This document shows positions 12,843-25,349 of a stretch of 64,000 bases of DNA, one piece after another. Source of the DNA: Macrobrachium rosenbergii (taxonomy: Eukaryota; Arthropoda; Malacostraca; Decapoda; Palaemonidae); the NCBI RefSeq assembly GCF_040412425.1, contig NC_089782.1:43536322-43600321 (forward strand). Direction: 5' to 3'. The notes beneath the pieces were generated by a model that was given only the letters and a program-made list of their open reading frames with translations, did no database searches and had not been told where the DNA came from. A program made the position numbers and the translations under genes. Numbering within the stretch: position 1 is the stretch's first letter; each line of letters begins with the position of its first letter.

Positions 12843-13215
12843 TCAGTAGATGAAACCTACTCATATGGAACAAGCCCACAGGGGCCACTGACTTGAAATT
12901 CAAGCTTCCAAAGAATATGGTGTTCATTAGGAAGAAGCAAGAGGAAATAAAGGGAAATACATAGAAAGGAGATCCCACTTATTTTAGAAAAGAAAATAAT
13001 AAATTAATAAATAGATAAAAATGTGTTAAAATGCAAGAAGAATAGTATTAGGATAGTAAAGCATTGCATATTGGCTTGAACTTCTAAAGTTCCAATATAT
13101 AAATGATGTACAGAACATCTGCCTTGATCTGACAAAGCACTGGCGTTGTTCAATGCATTCGGGAACAGCTCATCTCTGACTCAGACATTTCTAGTAATGT
13201 CCATTCCAAGAAAGC
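12843..13215 (+). mobile_element. Interspersed element family B, copy 2 (longest)
   Basis: It begins CAGTAGATGAAACCTACTCA, then ATATGGAACAAGCCCAC, GACTTGAAATTCAAGCTTCC and AAAGAATATGGTGTTCATTA. An A-rich middle follows, then AATGCAAGAAGAATAGTATT, AAAGCATTGCATATTGGCTT and GAACTTCTAAAGTTCC. The distal half matches what I recall of longer decapod copies of the same family, so copy 1 at 6402 is 3' truncated relative to this one. The boundary after about 13100 is uncertain. Confidence 0.75.
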
Positions 13216-13487
13216 TTGTAAGCATGACCCCTGTTTTATTTGGAGGGAGGCACTTCTGAAATATCTAACTGTATTGGTTCTTCGATACGTTAACAATGTC
13301 AATTCAAATCAGTTTGAATTGTATAGCAGTAACACTTTATGTCTTACTGAAAGGCTTTTCACTCTTCACCAACATTATTATTATTATTATTATTATTATT
13401 GCATTTGGCAAAATTTTTTGAAAGTACTAAAACCTGGACCCTCCCTACCTATGAATTCAGAATACAATTCATTTATAGAACAGATTA

Positions 13488-13760
13488 GAATATAAAATTT
13501 AGGTCAAAGGCTAAGCGCTGGGACCTATGAGGTCATTCAGCGCTGAAACTGAAACTGAGAGTAAAAAGGTTTGAAAGGTGTAACAGAAAGAAAAAAAAAC
13601 CTCTCAGTTGCACTATTAAAAAAATCTTAGGAGAGGGCGGAAAGTAAGATGGAAGAAAGAGAATAGGAACAGAGGTACAGTAAAAGGAATGAAAGGGGTT
13701 GCAAGCTAGGGGCCGAAGGGACGCTGCAAAGATCATTAAGTAACGACTAACATCCGGGGC
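13488..13760 (+). mobile_element. Interspersed element family A, copy 2
   Basis: Head ATTTAGGTCAAAGGC, core AAGCGCTGGGACCTATGAGG and CATTCAGCGCTGAAAC, distal GGTACAGTAAAAGGAATG and GGGCCGAAGGGACGCTGCAA. The tail after AAGTAACGACTA is degraded, and the usual GTGCAC ending is missing. Confidence 0.85.
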
Positions 13761-14356
13761 AATTCCTACAGAATGCTACATGATCTACTTCTAATATTCA
13801 ATATGAATTTTGTTTTAAAACAAACACAACTTCGAAATCTCGATGAGATCTTTTCATGTATATGACAGTTATAGCGATTTCAAAATATGTCTTCCCCTCA
13901 ACCAAACAAAAACAGAGGCTGAGCCAATTTTGGTTTTAATCGACAGACGTAACGTGAAACTCACTCACTGCATAAAATAACATCAATGGTCAGTTGCAAA
14001 ACTGAAAATGCAGAATAGTTTTCAACTTGTACCGAACAGAAACATTTTTAAAGGTTGCATTCCGCTCTCGTACTGCCAAAAGAAATATCATTGAATAACA
14101 ATTCACTCTTTGCCTTATTCTTTTACAACTAGATATTTCGTTACTTAACAGTTTTATTTCTGTGTAACTACTGTTTTCTAACTTTTTGAAATTTTACTTC
14201 CAGTAATGGTTTGAGCTTAGTAAATTTAAATGAACAAGATTTTTCACGTTGTTGTAGAGTCAATGTTGTTTTTCTCAACTTTGTGAACAAAACAAAAAGC
14301 ACTTGGCAGCTGATCTTTTACAGTGTTTTCATTGAACATACATAAGCAGACAGGTA

Positions 14357-14358
14357 CG

Positions 14359-14403
<45 letters not shown>

Positions 14404-14540
14404 TATATATACATACATTATATATATATATATATATAATATATATAAATACATATATATATATATAAATATATATATATAAATATACAATATATATATA
14501 AAAATTGTATATATATAAATATACATATATATACATATAT
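14357..14540. repeat. Interrupted (AT) tract
   Basis: TATA alternation with AAAT, ACAT and AATATA interruptions over about 180 bp. This is older and less pure than the tracts at 3159 or 4566. Confidence 0.9.
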
Positions 14541-14944
14541 CAGGGTCATGTATATACAATCAGTAAGAAATTGTGGTAAATTACGATGGCAGAAATGTCC
14601 AACATATGGACAAAGATGCCATACAAAAGTAACATCTACTATAACTCGCCGTGGAAGAATGAGTGAAGAGTTAGATGACAAAACTCTAGTGTTTGACGCC
14701 AATTGCAAGGCTCTTCTCCCCTCCTCCCACCTTACTTAAAGATCAGCACAGACCACTGTTTCTTAAAATGCATTACACCAGAAAAAAAACAGCCATTCAA
14801 TAGCAATAAATCACGTGGGTTCTAAACTAACGTTCCCCGCTTATCATCGCACTCACAAAAACCGTTTTAAGATAAGTGGTTTGACACAGGTAAGAAGGTA
14901 AGCATTGTATAATACCGGATTTTTTCCGGGGGAAGGGGATGGAT

Positions 14945-15248
14945 GGAATGGAAGACATAATTTAGGCCAAAGGTCAAGCGCTGGGACCTATGAGATCATC
15001 CAGCGCTGAAAGCGAAATTGAGAGTAGAAAGGTTTGAAAAGTGTAACAGGAAGAGAACCTAGCATCTGCACTATGAACAAATTAATAAGAGAGGTTGGAA
15101 AGAAAGATATAAGAAATGATATATGAACGGAGGTACAGTAATGGGAATGAAAAGGGTTGCAGCTAGGGACCAAAGGGACGCTACAAAGAACATTAAGTAA
15201 CACCTACAGTGCACCGCGTGAGGTGCAGTGACGGCATCACCCTCTACG
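14945..15248 (+). mobile_element. Interspersed element family A, copy 3 (near full length)
   Basis: It starts with GGATGGAATGGAAGACATAA and TTTAGGCCAAAGGTCAAGCG and runs through every family block to CACCGCGTGAGGTGCAGTGA and CCTCTACGGC. It gives the clearest view of both ends of the family. A GGGGGA-rich stretch at 15253-15280 follows. Confidence 0.88.
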
Positions 15249-15384
15249 GCTTGGGGGAGGGGGAGGGGGAGGGAGGAGAGAGCAAGACGGTTTGGCACTA
15301 CCCACGATAAAGAGAAGGGGCAATGGGCTGGTTAGGGCGAAATGGGTTACCGGTATTCCGGTGTCAGGTAAAAGTAGCATACCG

Positions 15385-15968
15385 TACACGGAAGCCATAC
15401 GTGTGCTGCCTTTGACTATATGATTTTGTTTATTAGGCCTTCAGATATACATACGGTAATCAAGCGCATGCGCGAATCGAGCCACACTATGCTGACTTGT
15501 ACGGATACATATTTTTTATATAATTATGCTGAGATCTTAGATGAATTTAAAACGTTGCGTTAAAACCAATGTTTCTTCAACAGTAATCTTGTAAACTCAG
15601 CCTCATTATCGACAAAATGCGCTTGATAATGGCGTATGATGTATTTTCTAATAAGCTTAATTTTCTGGTATACACGCACGATCGACATAACTATGCGGGC
15701 ACTGTTTACGCTTTTACCTCAAGCAAAAACTTTTTTGATATAACACAACGAAAAACACTTCTTCACATAATATAAATCATATGAAAGTAAGCACAACACA
15801 CGTTAATTATTTAAGATCTTTGTTTAAAAGAAACAAACCGTTTAAGTCAGCATATGGAAGCCTGATCTGCGCATGCGCTTGATCATCGAATGCTAAATAT
15901 TCCCGTATGCAAGTAAAAAGAAAAAAAAATCATACCGTGTAACTGTGTAAGGAAGCACACGTACGCTC
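15385..15968. mobile_element. Fold-back element with about 100-bp imperfect inverted arms
   Basis: The left arm (about 15395-15500) contains ACGTGTGCTGCC, TATGATTTT, CATACGG, ATCAAGCGCATGCGC and CACTATGCTG. The right arm (about 15850-15965), read in reverse complement, gives ACGTGTGCTTCC, TATGATTTTT, CATACGG, ATCAAGCGCATGCGC and CATATGCTG in the same order. The roughly 340-bp centre has no open frame. The exact ends and a target duplication were not resolved. It looks like a non-autonomous fold-back DNA transposon. Confidence 0.65.
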
Positions 15969-16705
15969 CCTATGGAGCCATGAAAAACTGAGAATCTACA
16001 AGAAAGGGACTAAATGACAGTCTCCTGGTCAAGGTTAGATGACATTTTGGAGGGTCAAGCCAATATCGGATAGGAATGATTCAGCTCAACAACTATCGGG
16101 TAACGCTAGACGGGAGTTGGGGGTTGTAGCAGATCATTTTTATAACACATATAAACAATTCTGTTGAAATTCATGAGACTTCATCTTTTCATTTCCTGCT
16201 GATAATAGAAATACGAACTGACTTCAATGTCTTGCGTAATTTCCTGTCGAAACTCAAGTTCTGTACTTAGGATCAAAATCTACCCATCTCTACTTTGATA
16301 GTACTAAGTTTGTACACGTGCCTGTAAATGAGCGTTAACGTGTGTCAGTACAAAGATGTCAGAAAACATGCCCGTTTTACAGCGGCCTACCTTGTTTAGA
16401 ACAAAGTAAAATTGTCTGCTGACGTAATAAGACCGTGAAAACTAAAAAAGCAGAAACAAAAAAACATGACAAATAATGAAATACAGCATAAACACGGAAC
16501 AAATACATAAATATCTCAAGGCGACGAATAAACAAAAATAATCGAACATCACTCGAGATTAATTCTTTTAACCTATGCCAAAAAAAAAAACTACTGAGTG
16601 AATAAAAACGTCAATTTCGCAAGTACACGAACATATGAACAAAATACAAATATCAAAATCTTAACATCCAAGCAGAAAACTGCATCCAATTCTCGGTGAA
16701 AATTG

Positions 16706-16769
<64 letters not shown>

Positions 16770-17364
16770 CAGGGCCACTGCACCCCCAATTCCGAGGAAA
16801 GGAGACCCAAGGTATCGAATTCCTGCAAAATGACCGGCATGGGAGATCTCCCCTTCCAGCGCCTTATGACTGGAGGGAAGCCAAAGTATCAAAAAACACT
16901 CCCCTCGTACGTAATGCTAGACTCGAATATAAAAAATTAAACCAGATAAAACAAAATCATATAACATTAAATTAAATTTTCAACTCCTCATCATATTTAC
17001 ATGGAGGTAACGAATAGTTAGGCGTGTCTACATGTCGAACTTATGACTTGCGTTATAAAAGGGTGAATTCTGTGCGCACTTTTTGTTTGTTTTTTTTTGA
17101 TTAGGCTAATGCTAAGCTATAATGCAAAATAATCTTGAGAACTGAAAATGGGTCTATTATTCGAAAGATGAGGGATATACTGCAGTCTTCTTGCAAGCTG
17201 TGAAATATGGAGACAGGAGACATACAGCAATACAGTATATTATTTTGCTATAGCGAGTTGTCCAAAAAATAAGCTAATCTATGAAAAATGTTCCAGACAT
17301 TTATAAAGTTTGTCTTATTAAATTGCAATTTATGATGACCACTTAAAATTACCATCCTGATAGT
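15969..17364. other. Non-coding, one (GA) tract
   Basis: AT-rich unique sequence. It holds a (GA) microsatellite at 16708-16766 of about 29 units. Open frames that cross it are artefacts. No gene evidence. Confidence 0.5.
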
Positions 17365-17468
17365 GCTTGAATCCATATTGTACATACTGTACAGATGCTT
17401 TATTATTATATACAATGCTTGAATCCATATTGTACATACTGTACAGATGCTTTATTATTATATACAAA
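17365..17468. repeat. Exact 52-bp tandem duplication
   Basis: GCTTGAATCCATATTGTACA through TTTATTATTATATACAA occurs twice in direct succession, 17365-17416 and 17417-17468, identical apart from the last base. The identity implies a recent duplication. Confidence 0.92.
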
Positions 17469-20400
17469 TGTACCTTTGGAATTAAGAAAACTTCCTTCCT
17501 AATAACCCAAAATAGAGGTTGGCTACAACCATCTATAATCTCTTATCCTTACTCTGCGGGACCTGACAAGTAACTGACTCATTCAATGGAACCCAGCAAC
17601 AAGACAATTATCCAACTAAGTCCTGTGTCAGGTAATACATAATTACCTATTCAAAAAACTAAACCAGGTGACAGTACATAATGCTGCATTGAATTCAAAC
17701 CAAACTATGTCTTTGTAACATGAATACTGTAATACTATTTAGGTGATATTCTTAATTTTCACCTGCACCACGAAAAATAAATGAAAGCTATCTAAGTAAA
17801 TGCTGTCATCAGAAAACCACCAAGTAAGACAAATCAGGCATCATACTCATTTGCAACACACACAAAGGCTTTCAATCATAGACACAAAAAGCAAATTTTA
17901 TCTAATATCAACAGAGTGAACTAACAACTCAGCACACACATATGCAGGGAACCTCAAAGTTTAAACCTATATACTGTACAATGTACAAGTACAACCAACC
18001 TAAATCATGTCAGTACATCAGACCACAGGATTTATTTTGGACTAAACTAAATAATGACTTCGCATCCCATATGCATTCTTCAAAAAAAAAAAAAAAAAAT
18101 TACGCCATAAGCCTAATTTGGACCTGAGTTTACTACTGAATGGCAAGAACTAGGCTAGGCCTAATTCAAATTCATTATCAAACAGGGCTACAAACAGAAC
18201 TTTAAATGTAAAATAAACTGGTAAAAACTATAACTGATGCAAAATTTAAGCTAGTTTTACTATCCTAACCTAACCTATAAGCCCTAGGCCTGATGTGCAG
18301 TAAATGACATCCTTTAAATGCTATGGAAATTAGTCCATGAGCAATGCAGACCATGAAGTGATTACATTTCCTGCAATGGGGGACATAACATTATAAAAAA
18401 AAAAAAAAACAACTGCATATGATGGTGATGCACAATCTCCTGTACCTACTAATTTACCTTACATAACCTAACCTAACATTTTCTTCAGACCCCTATTAAG
18501 CATCTACTGTATAAACATCTACAAATATATCAATTACAAGGTATTCTAAAGATGCACTGTCTGCATACCTGATAAATCACCTCCTTTTAAAGTGTGACAT
18601 GAAGTGAAAAGTAGCAAAACTGCCAGTGTAAATACGAAATACACCAATTACTATAAATATTTGGCATGAAAAACTAAAATAACATACAAATGAAAAATCA
18701 AAACTAAAGCATTTATTTTCAACATATAAATGATACAAAACATAAATAAAATGGAGCTGTGATATAACAAATAAATACTAACCTAACTTCAAATAATGTG
18801 TCCTAAGTATAGTAACAAGACAGGAAGGAGGGATCTACAACTCATCCTATAACATCCTGCTGTGTTGCTAAAGTTACATTCTAATATGTATTAAATTTAT
18901 TACTATTTATATACCTTTCTTCAACAGAATGGAAGGGTCAATATTCTTGGACACCTCCATTTCACCATCTTCTCAATTCATTTTGCAATTCAGAACAGAG
19001 AAAAATCTTATTAACAGGGCTATCAACTAAAATATGTTGACATTGTTTGGTGAGTCATTAGAAGTGTGGACCACTTGGGAGCCCACAACAGATATACATT
19101 GATTTTCCAACTAAAACTAACCTACTTTAATGCCTCCTGCTACTCTGAAAACTGTCAACTATCATAAGGCTACAAATTTCACATGCCAACAACTGCTAGG
19201 TTGTAAATAACAAGATGTCTGGATATAATAAAGCAACAGAAAAATTAACATCTAAAGTGTCAGTAACAGGAAAATAAAACATGGGACAATGATGAAGTTT
19301 AGGAGGAAAACAAATAAGCAAAGAAAACCAGAATAAAAATATGAAAAATACAATAACAATCTGACTATAGTGAAGATTATAAATCAATGTATCAATATGA
19401 AATACAGACTTAAAACAATAATCTTTGCTGTGTTTGTGGATATCAAAAGATGGAAATTGAATAAAATGTGTTGTTTGTAAACAGAGACATAATGGGATAC
19501 AGAGAAACAACTGAAATAATAATTCAATTGATAACATATCAACTATTAACAGATTACATCATCTTTGACTATGGATGCAATATAGGTTGTAAGTCAATGG
19601 GCGTAAAAATCTGATGATGTTTCACAGACAATTCTAAGAATGATAAATAAGATCAAAATGATGGAGTTCACTAAAAAATTGTTTAAGATGAATGGAAAAA
19701 ATGGAAGCTAAGAATAATGTACTGGGTAATCTAGTTCCAAAATCAGAGAAAAACATTTTTGCAAATAAACAAAAAAAAAAAAAAAGCATACATAAGCTCT
19801 AAAATCTTCCAACTTTACAGCAAAGCAGCAAAGGTTTTGCATAATAAGAAAAGCATATTTGTGGTTCATGAAATTCCTACAGCATGTACAAAGCAGGCAG
19901 ACGATGGACCATTAGCCTACTCACAGAATTTTCCAAAAGAACAAAAATACAAGCATCAGAAAATAAGAATATGAAAAGTTTAAAAATATACATTTTTGCA
20001 TAAAAAAATATGAAAAGTGAAAAAATATACATTTTTGCTAAGTAAAAGGAAAAATGCCCCAAAGTCATGATGGCTAATGTTCAACAAGTATCACAAAATA
20101 TATTAAGGATAAGAATTTGTGTCTAAAGGATTGGTGAAAGTTGGAAATGGCATCAGAAAAGGTGTTAAAAAGAAATCTATATCCAAAGGCATGAAACATT
20201 ACATCACAAAAGGCTCACCACAGATATGAAAGAATACAGGAATACATGATGACAAATTATTTGTACCCAGTAAGTGTTTCTATGTCTGTGAAGGTTCCAT
20301 GTTATGCAATGCATCAAATACAAGTAATCTGTGTATGAGCAGGAATGAAGAAATTAAAGGACTGGAATTCACATGGTATAACAAAGCAAGAATACAAATA

Positions 20401-20653
20401 CCACTGTTCATGGCAAACATCTATAAAATTAAGTGATGCCTTTTGGGCCTTCAATCAGAGAGGAAAACACTATTGAAATACATGAACATAAGAAATAAAA
20501 CTGATCAATGTAGTGAAAACATTTGTATTTAAGAACATGGACAAATTAATGGAGTTAATAAAGAAGAAAACTGGAACAAAAATCCTTCAGACAGGACTAA
20601 ACAGGTGGCAAAGAGCAGAGCGCAGACTATTCTGCAGGATGCCAACAAAATAA
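17469..20653. other. AT-rich non-coding stretch, nothing recognised
   Basis: A uniformly A-rich sequence with several A runs (about 18081, 18398, 19771). It includes isolated CCTAACCTAACC pairs (about 18266 and 18473) that match the arthropod telomere unit but are only about two copies long. There is also a small direct repeat of AATATGAAAAGT-AAAATATACATTTTTGC at about 19968-20040. No exon or known element was found. Confidence 0.45.
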
Positions 20654-20661
20654 AAAAAGTG

Positions 20662-21070
20662 GGTAATTCTAAGTATTAGCTCCGTGCCTGTGTTTACCTT
20701 GGAAACTGGTTTTTTCTACACGTTTAAGGCTTCAGATACTGGTGCTGCATTTGTTTGTTGTCAGCCAAATGGAATGTCCCTTCGCCTTGTTTAGTACTGG
20801 CCAGTGGGGGCAGTACCCATACGTTGACAAGTTATTGTACATGCCAGACGGGATGTGAACCGTTCGAAACAGACGCACCAATGCTCCGTCTTGTGAAGAT
20901 CGTGTATGGAAACCCCTTGTTGGGTGAACTTCTGGGGTTAATTACAGGTTAACTGCATTTGTGCGACAAAAATTTAAGGTAAATCCACAATTGGCAACCA
21001 AAAAACTGTAGAAAAAGTCAAGTTAGAGGAAAATCGCCAACGCGGAGCTACTGCAGTACTTAGATCTACC
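20662..21070. mobile_element. 409-bp MITE with 8-bp target duplication (hAT-type), copy A
   Basis: The left end GGTAATTCTAAGTATTAGCT and the right end, read in reverse complement GGTAGATCTAAGTACTGCAG then TAGCTCCGCG, form imperfect terminal inverted repeats of about 30 bp. Both sides are flanked by AAAAAGTG (654-661 relative to 20000, and 21071-21078), an 8-bp direct repeat as expected for hAT transposons. The open frame inside (20755-20952) also exists in copy B but carries no transposase motif. It is non-autonomous. Confidence 0.82.
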
Positions 21071-21078
21071 AAAAAGTG

Positions 21079-23270
21079 AGAACTAAAACACATTTAAGAA
21101 AGAACTAGTCACATTTATTGTTAAAAAAAAGAAATCAAGGACGATGACGATTCGCTGTCTATCGTACACCATGTGCTAGGGCACTGAGGTATGTATGACA
21201 CATGTGATAATAGACCGTAACCATAGCCTACTCGGTCTAATATCCTAGGCCACTGGCTCAAGTTACCCCTTTGAGTTAATTTTCGTGTTACCGTTAAAAT
21301 TATGCGAGTAAAGGTATAGTAAAATACTACTGGACTGGCTTGGATAACACTGGCTTAGAATGTTCGCGGTTGCAGACTGCGATTGCCTAATGTAAGGCGA
21401 AAAATTTCCCTAAACACATGGCTTTGATATGGGGTTAAAATACCTCATTTCCGAATATGAATTGGACTAAAAGACACATTGCAAATAATAAGAGTAACAT
21501 ACCACAAAATCCTATGGGTTGCGAGGTGCAATGAGGTATGCAACAGCTCCACGAGTTGACATCTGCAATGTTATGGTTTTAAGCAGACAGCGTACCGCGA
21601 ACACCATGGAAATAAGACTATATATACAAATAAGAGTACTGCTTCTCATGTATAAATTTCTCATACCTTTCAATAAAATTGTATTATAACGGGGGTTTCT
21701 ATGATAATCATCAGCTATTTATTAAAATGCTACATAAGCCTATACGTTATGTTGCCTTAAATTAGAACTAAACTATTGTTTTTTAAACAAAAAAGACTGC
21801 GGAGAAAAAATGAGGTAGGAGTGAGTGCTAAATGAATAAAATCAATTCAGGTTATACAAATTAACACCCAACCCCATTGCCTTTGTAGTTAATGTCTTTA
21901 TCACTCAATTTATCATCAAAACTAAATACTATGTCTCCTGGAGAAAGAAAAGTACAGGAACAATCCTTGGTGAACGATGAAATCAGAAGAGAAATAAGAT
22001 AAGGAAATAAACAGGAAAAATGAGAAACAGTAACAGAGATTTCAGAGAACGGATGCTGTCAAAGGAAGAAAGATGTCCAAAGAAGTAATTTACGAAAAAA
22101 GCTAACGCAAGAAGTGAAAAATGGATAACAGACGACAGTGTGGAAATAAGTCGGCAGAATTGGGTGATTACATAAAAGTACAAGAACATAACAACCCGGA
22201 AATATGAAGAGAACGTTGTGATTTGTTTATGCAAACTAAGAAATCAAGAAAACCCATGGAGGTGCCAAAAATTACTTTGAATAAAACTAAAAACCGCGTA
22301 AAAAGACTGAAAAAAAGAAAGCAGAATGAAATAGAAATAAAAAGATTTTTCAAGCTTAAACTTCGTCGATCCGCCACTCTCTTGGTCTCTCCATCTTTTC
22401 GTCGTAATAATTACGAATTATAATTTCGTTTTACCAAATTATTGTATTCCTTCCATGTGACAAAATAATTTCAGAACACTCTGATCCGTTCTTTCACCTA
22501 ACACAAGCTTTTTATTAGTTTTATACATCACCATAATCACCTCCATAAAGGATAGTTGGCACAACAATCACTTCCTAATTTCCAGTCTTGGAAAAAAATT
22601 CCATAATTCCACTTCTGAGAGGTTAACGAAGATGCTCTTCAATGTAGTTATGCACGTTTTATTAATACTAAGAATAACTCAGCAAATGTCATAAATTCCC
22701 CCATTATGCAAATAAATTCAGGTTATTTATACAATACGACTGTATAGTCCTCAATAACGAAGGCGTCTTAAATTCTCATATTTTTTTGCATGAAGATTGT
22801 TATGAAAATATGAAGTTGTTGACTGTTGAATTGGCCTCGAAGTTGTCCTGAATAAATCAATATACGGTAATGAAAACTCCAGCCAGCCATTTCGGAAGGT
22901 TCCAGTTAGCCATTTTGCATGAAAAACCATTTTGGGTTTTTCATTCAAAAATGGCTAGGAAATGATGGCACTGAACCTGAATAAATCAATATACTGATCC
23001 TTTAGCTATGGAGGGGGCTTTATAAGTCAATTTAATTATTTTTTCTCTGTTATTAAGCATTTGCAAGGTCATGTATTGAGAAGAAAGTTTTCGTTTTGAT
23101 GAGTTTTTAAGAAAAATATTTGTAATTCTGGCTTCTTCCGTAAAATAACCTAATTCTAATGATTAGCACGATGGCAGTGATCGCATTCTCTGTTCAAGTC
23201 AGATGAAAGCTTACCAGTAAATAGAACAGCTTAGCCTATGTACACAGTTCCCAATCCCACTCAGCGTAAA
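21079..23270. other. Non-coding, nothing recognised
   Basis: AT-rich unique sequence. Open frames on both strands around 21983-22423 overlap each other antisense and show only Phe/Leu-rich or Lys-rich composition, without a recognisable domain. Confidence 0.45.
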
Positions 23271-23276
23271 ATTGAT

Positions 23277-24111
23277 AAGTATTAGCTCCGCACGGACTGT
23301 ATGGAACGGTTCCGCGAATACAAAAGTCATTATGGGGCCATAACTATGTTCAAGAAGGGATTGGCTAAGGAAATCTACTCTAAAAGGAACCATACTAACC
23401 CAATGTACCCTAACCTAACCTTGTAGGCCGTGTTACTTTGCCGGGGGCTCTGCCCTTTGGAACCCCATAAAGGAAACCCCTTTTGGTAATTCTATATATT
23501 AGCTCCGCGCCTGTTTTTACCTTTTCAACTGTTTTTTTTCTACACTTTTAGGGGTTCCGGTACTGGCGGTGCATCTGTTTGTTGTTGGCCAAGTGGAATG
23601 TCCCTCCGCCATGTTTAGTACTTGCCCCGGGGTGGTTGGGTACCCATACGTTAACAAGTTATTGCACTTGCTGGACGGGATATGAACCGTTCGAAACAGA
23701 CGTACCCATGCTCTGTCTTGTGAAGATCATATATGGAAACCCCTTGTTAGATGGACTTCAGGGGTTAATTACAGGTTAATTACACTCAAGCGCCAAAAAT
23801 TAAAGGTAAATTCATAATTAGCAACCAAAAAACTGTAGAAAAAGTTAAGTTAGAAGGCAGTCGCCGCCACGGAGCTACTATATAGTTCCACCCCACTTTT
23901 TACCAAAAGTTCCCCTATAACACTGCGCATGCACTGTAGCATTCCAGGATAGCCAGCACACTAAAACATAATCAATTTTAAAATTAATTACAGATTAATT
24001 ACATTTGACTGACAAAAAAAAATGTTAAAATCTTGATAAGCAACCAAAATACTATAGGTAAAGTAAATTTTAAAGGAAATACTCAATGCGGAGCTAATGC
24101 TTAGTTCTACC
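23277..24111. mobile_element. Older MITE of the same family, split by a nested copy
   Basis: The left piece begins near 23277 with AAGTATTAGCTCCGCACGG. The right piece ends at 24111 with AATGCGGAGCTAATGCTTAG and TTCTACC, and shares TTACAGATTAATTACATTTG and AGCAACCAAAATACT with the 3' halves of copies A and B. Between the pieces lies copy B (23485-23892). The simplest reading is one element interrupted by a later insertion. However, I could not find matching target duplications around the outer ends, so the left piece might belong to a separate truncated copy. Confidence 0.5.
23485..23892. mobile_element. 408-bp MITE (hAT-type), copy B
   Basis: Left end GGTAATTCTATATATTAGCT and right end GGAGCTACTATATAGTTCC-ACC are inverted repeats. 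The flanks are CCCCTTTT (23477-23484) and CCACTTTT (23893-23900), an 8-bp target duplication with one mismatch. Internal sequence is closely similar to copy A along its whole length (TTTGTTGTTGGCCAAGTGGA, CGTTCGAAACAGACG, GGAAACCCCTTGTT). Confidence 0.8.
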
Positions 24112-24624
24112 AGGTATTGTTGTCTGACAGGCTAAGCCTGTAAGTAAAATAAAATTTTGACATTTTATGTTTTTTCCCAATTAGGAAGGGGAGGGGAGAG
24201 AAAATGACTGCAGATGAGTGAAAAACAAGGATAAGGATACAGTAGGCCTATCCTAACCTTCCTAACAAAACCTAACTAGGATGGTTGCCCTACCTGAATA
24301 CAGGCTGATCAGTCCTTATTTAACCAGAGCTTAAAAGTATAGTTTCTCCACAGTTCCCCATCTTCATTAGATGTGGGTTTATTGAACTAACTGCCAGACT
24401 AGAGGTTGTTAACCACAGGCAACACTTGAAAGGTTAACACTTGCTGTCTTGCTCCCAAGAATTTTGTTGATCTCACCAGTTATGACCTTTACTCCACTAA
24501 TTTCAATATCACTTACTGTACTTCTCTTTGTATGATTAATTCATTTCCTATAGTTTAGGGTTGTAACGCTCCTTATGTTCCATCTTTTGAACCCTTTTGT
24601 AAACTTCTCCCTTTGAACCCTTTT

Positions 24625-24963
24625 TTATATATTATCACTTGAAATTTTGAGTTCCACCATGTCAGGACCAAATCTAGTCATCAGCTGGAAGGCTTTGCAG
24701 TTCAAAATATCATATAGGAAGACTTCTCCTCTAGAGTCTTTCTGAAAGTAAGTTTTGTTTTCTCTAATGTACTGCCACAGAGTTGTTGTGGCCTGAGGGG
24801 TCTTGCCCTTGAATACTTTTGCATAATTATAAGCATAAAAGGGAGCAAACCAAGTGATAAAATTTCCTTGATGTAGGGATATTAAGTACATAGAACCACA
24901 TATGATTAACAATTGAGGAGTCATAGTAGCAGTGTGCTGTACATCTGCTCTGATGCTTCCCAA
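24625..24963 (-). other. Unrecognised 112-codon open frame
   Basis: This frame starts with ATG and ends with a stop. It has protein-like composition, with a hydrophobic stretch (TPQLLIICGSMYLISL), an aromatic stretch (ITWFAPFYAYNYAKVF) and a basic C-terminal half (LWQYIRENKTYFQKDSRGE). It does not resemble simple repeat output, which sets it apart from most frames here. I recognise no family. No splice partners or promoter were found, and a LINE remnant lies 400 bp away on the other strand, so a fragment of a mobile element or a retropseudogene is as likely as a gene. Confidence 0.3.
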
Positions 24964-25349
24964 ATATTTATCAATTTATGTACTCTGCAGATAGCAGGTT
25001 TAACAGATTGATATAGGAAAAAGTATACAACTTGCTTCCTATAATTTTCATTATTGGGTAATGATCTAGCAAACAATGGACAATATCTCATATTATCACT
25101 TAAAGAAAGTAAGGATGTTGGACATTAAGAAAAGGAAGCCCACACATTTTCGAGTTCAGACAGACATTGTCAGGCACTGTATTGACCTTGCAAATTCTAG
25201 TTGCTTTACTGAATTTGACTAGCAAACATTGAATGCCTGCCGTACAAGTAACCTTGCAGCAATTATTATTCCAACTAACAATAGTCCACCCTTGCAAAGA
25301 TCACCTCAAAGGAACCTTTAACAGCAGGTCCATTGCTGCAGACACTGTT

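Noticed and set aside
18266..18480. CCTAACCTAACC repeats (also 23408 and 24254), matching the arthropod telomere unit
   Set aside because: Only two to three units each, widely scattered; too short to be interstitial telomere blocks.
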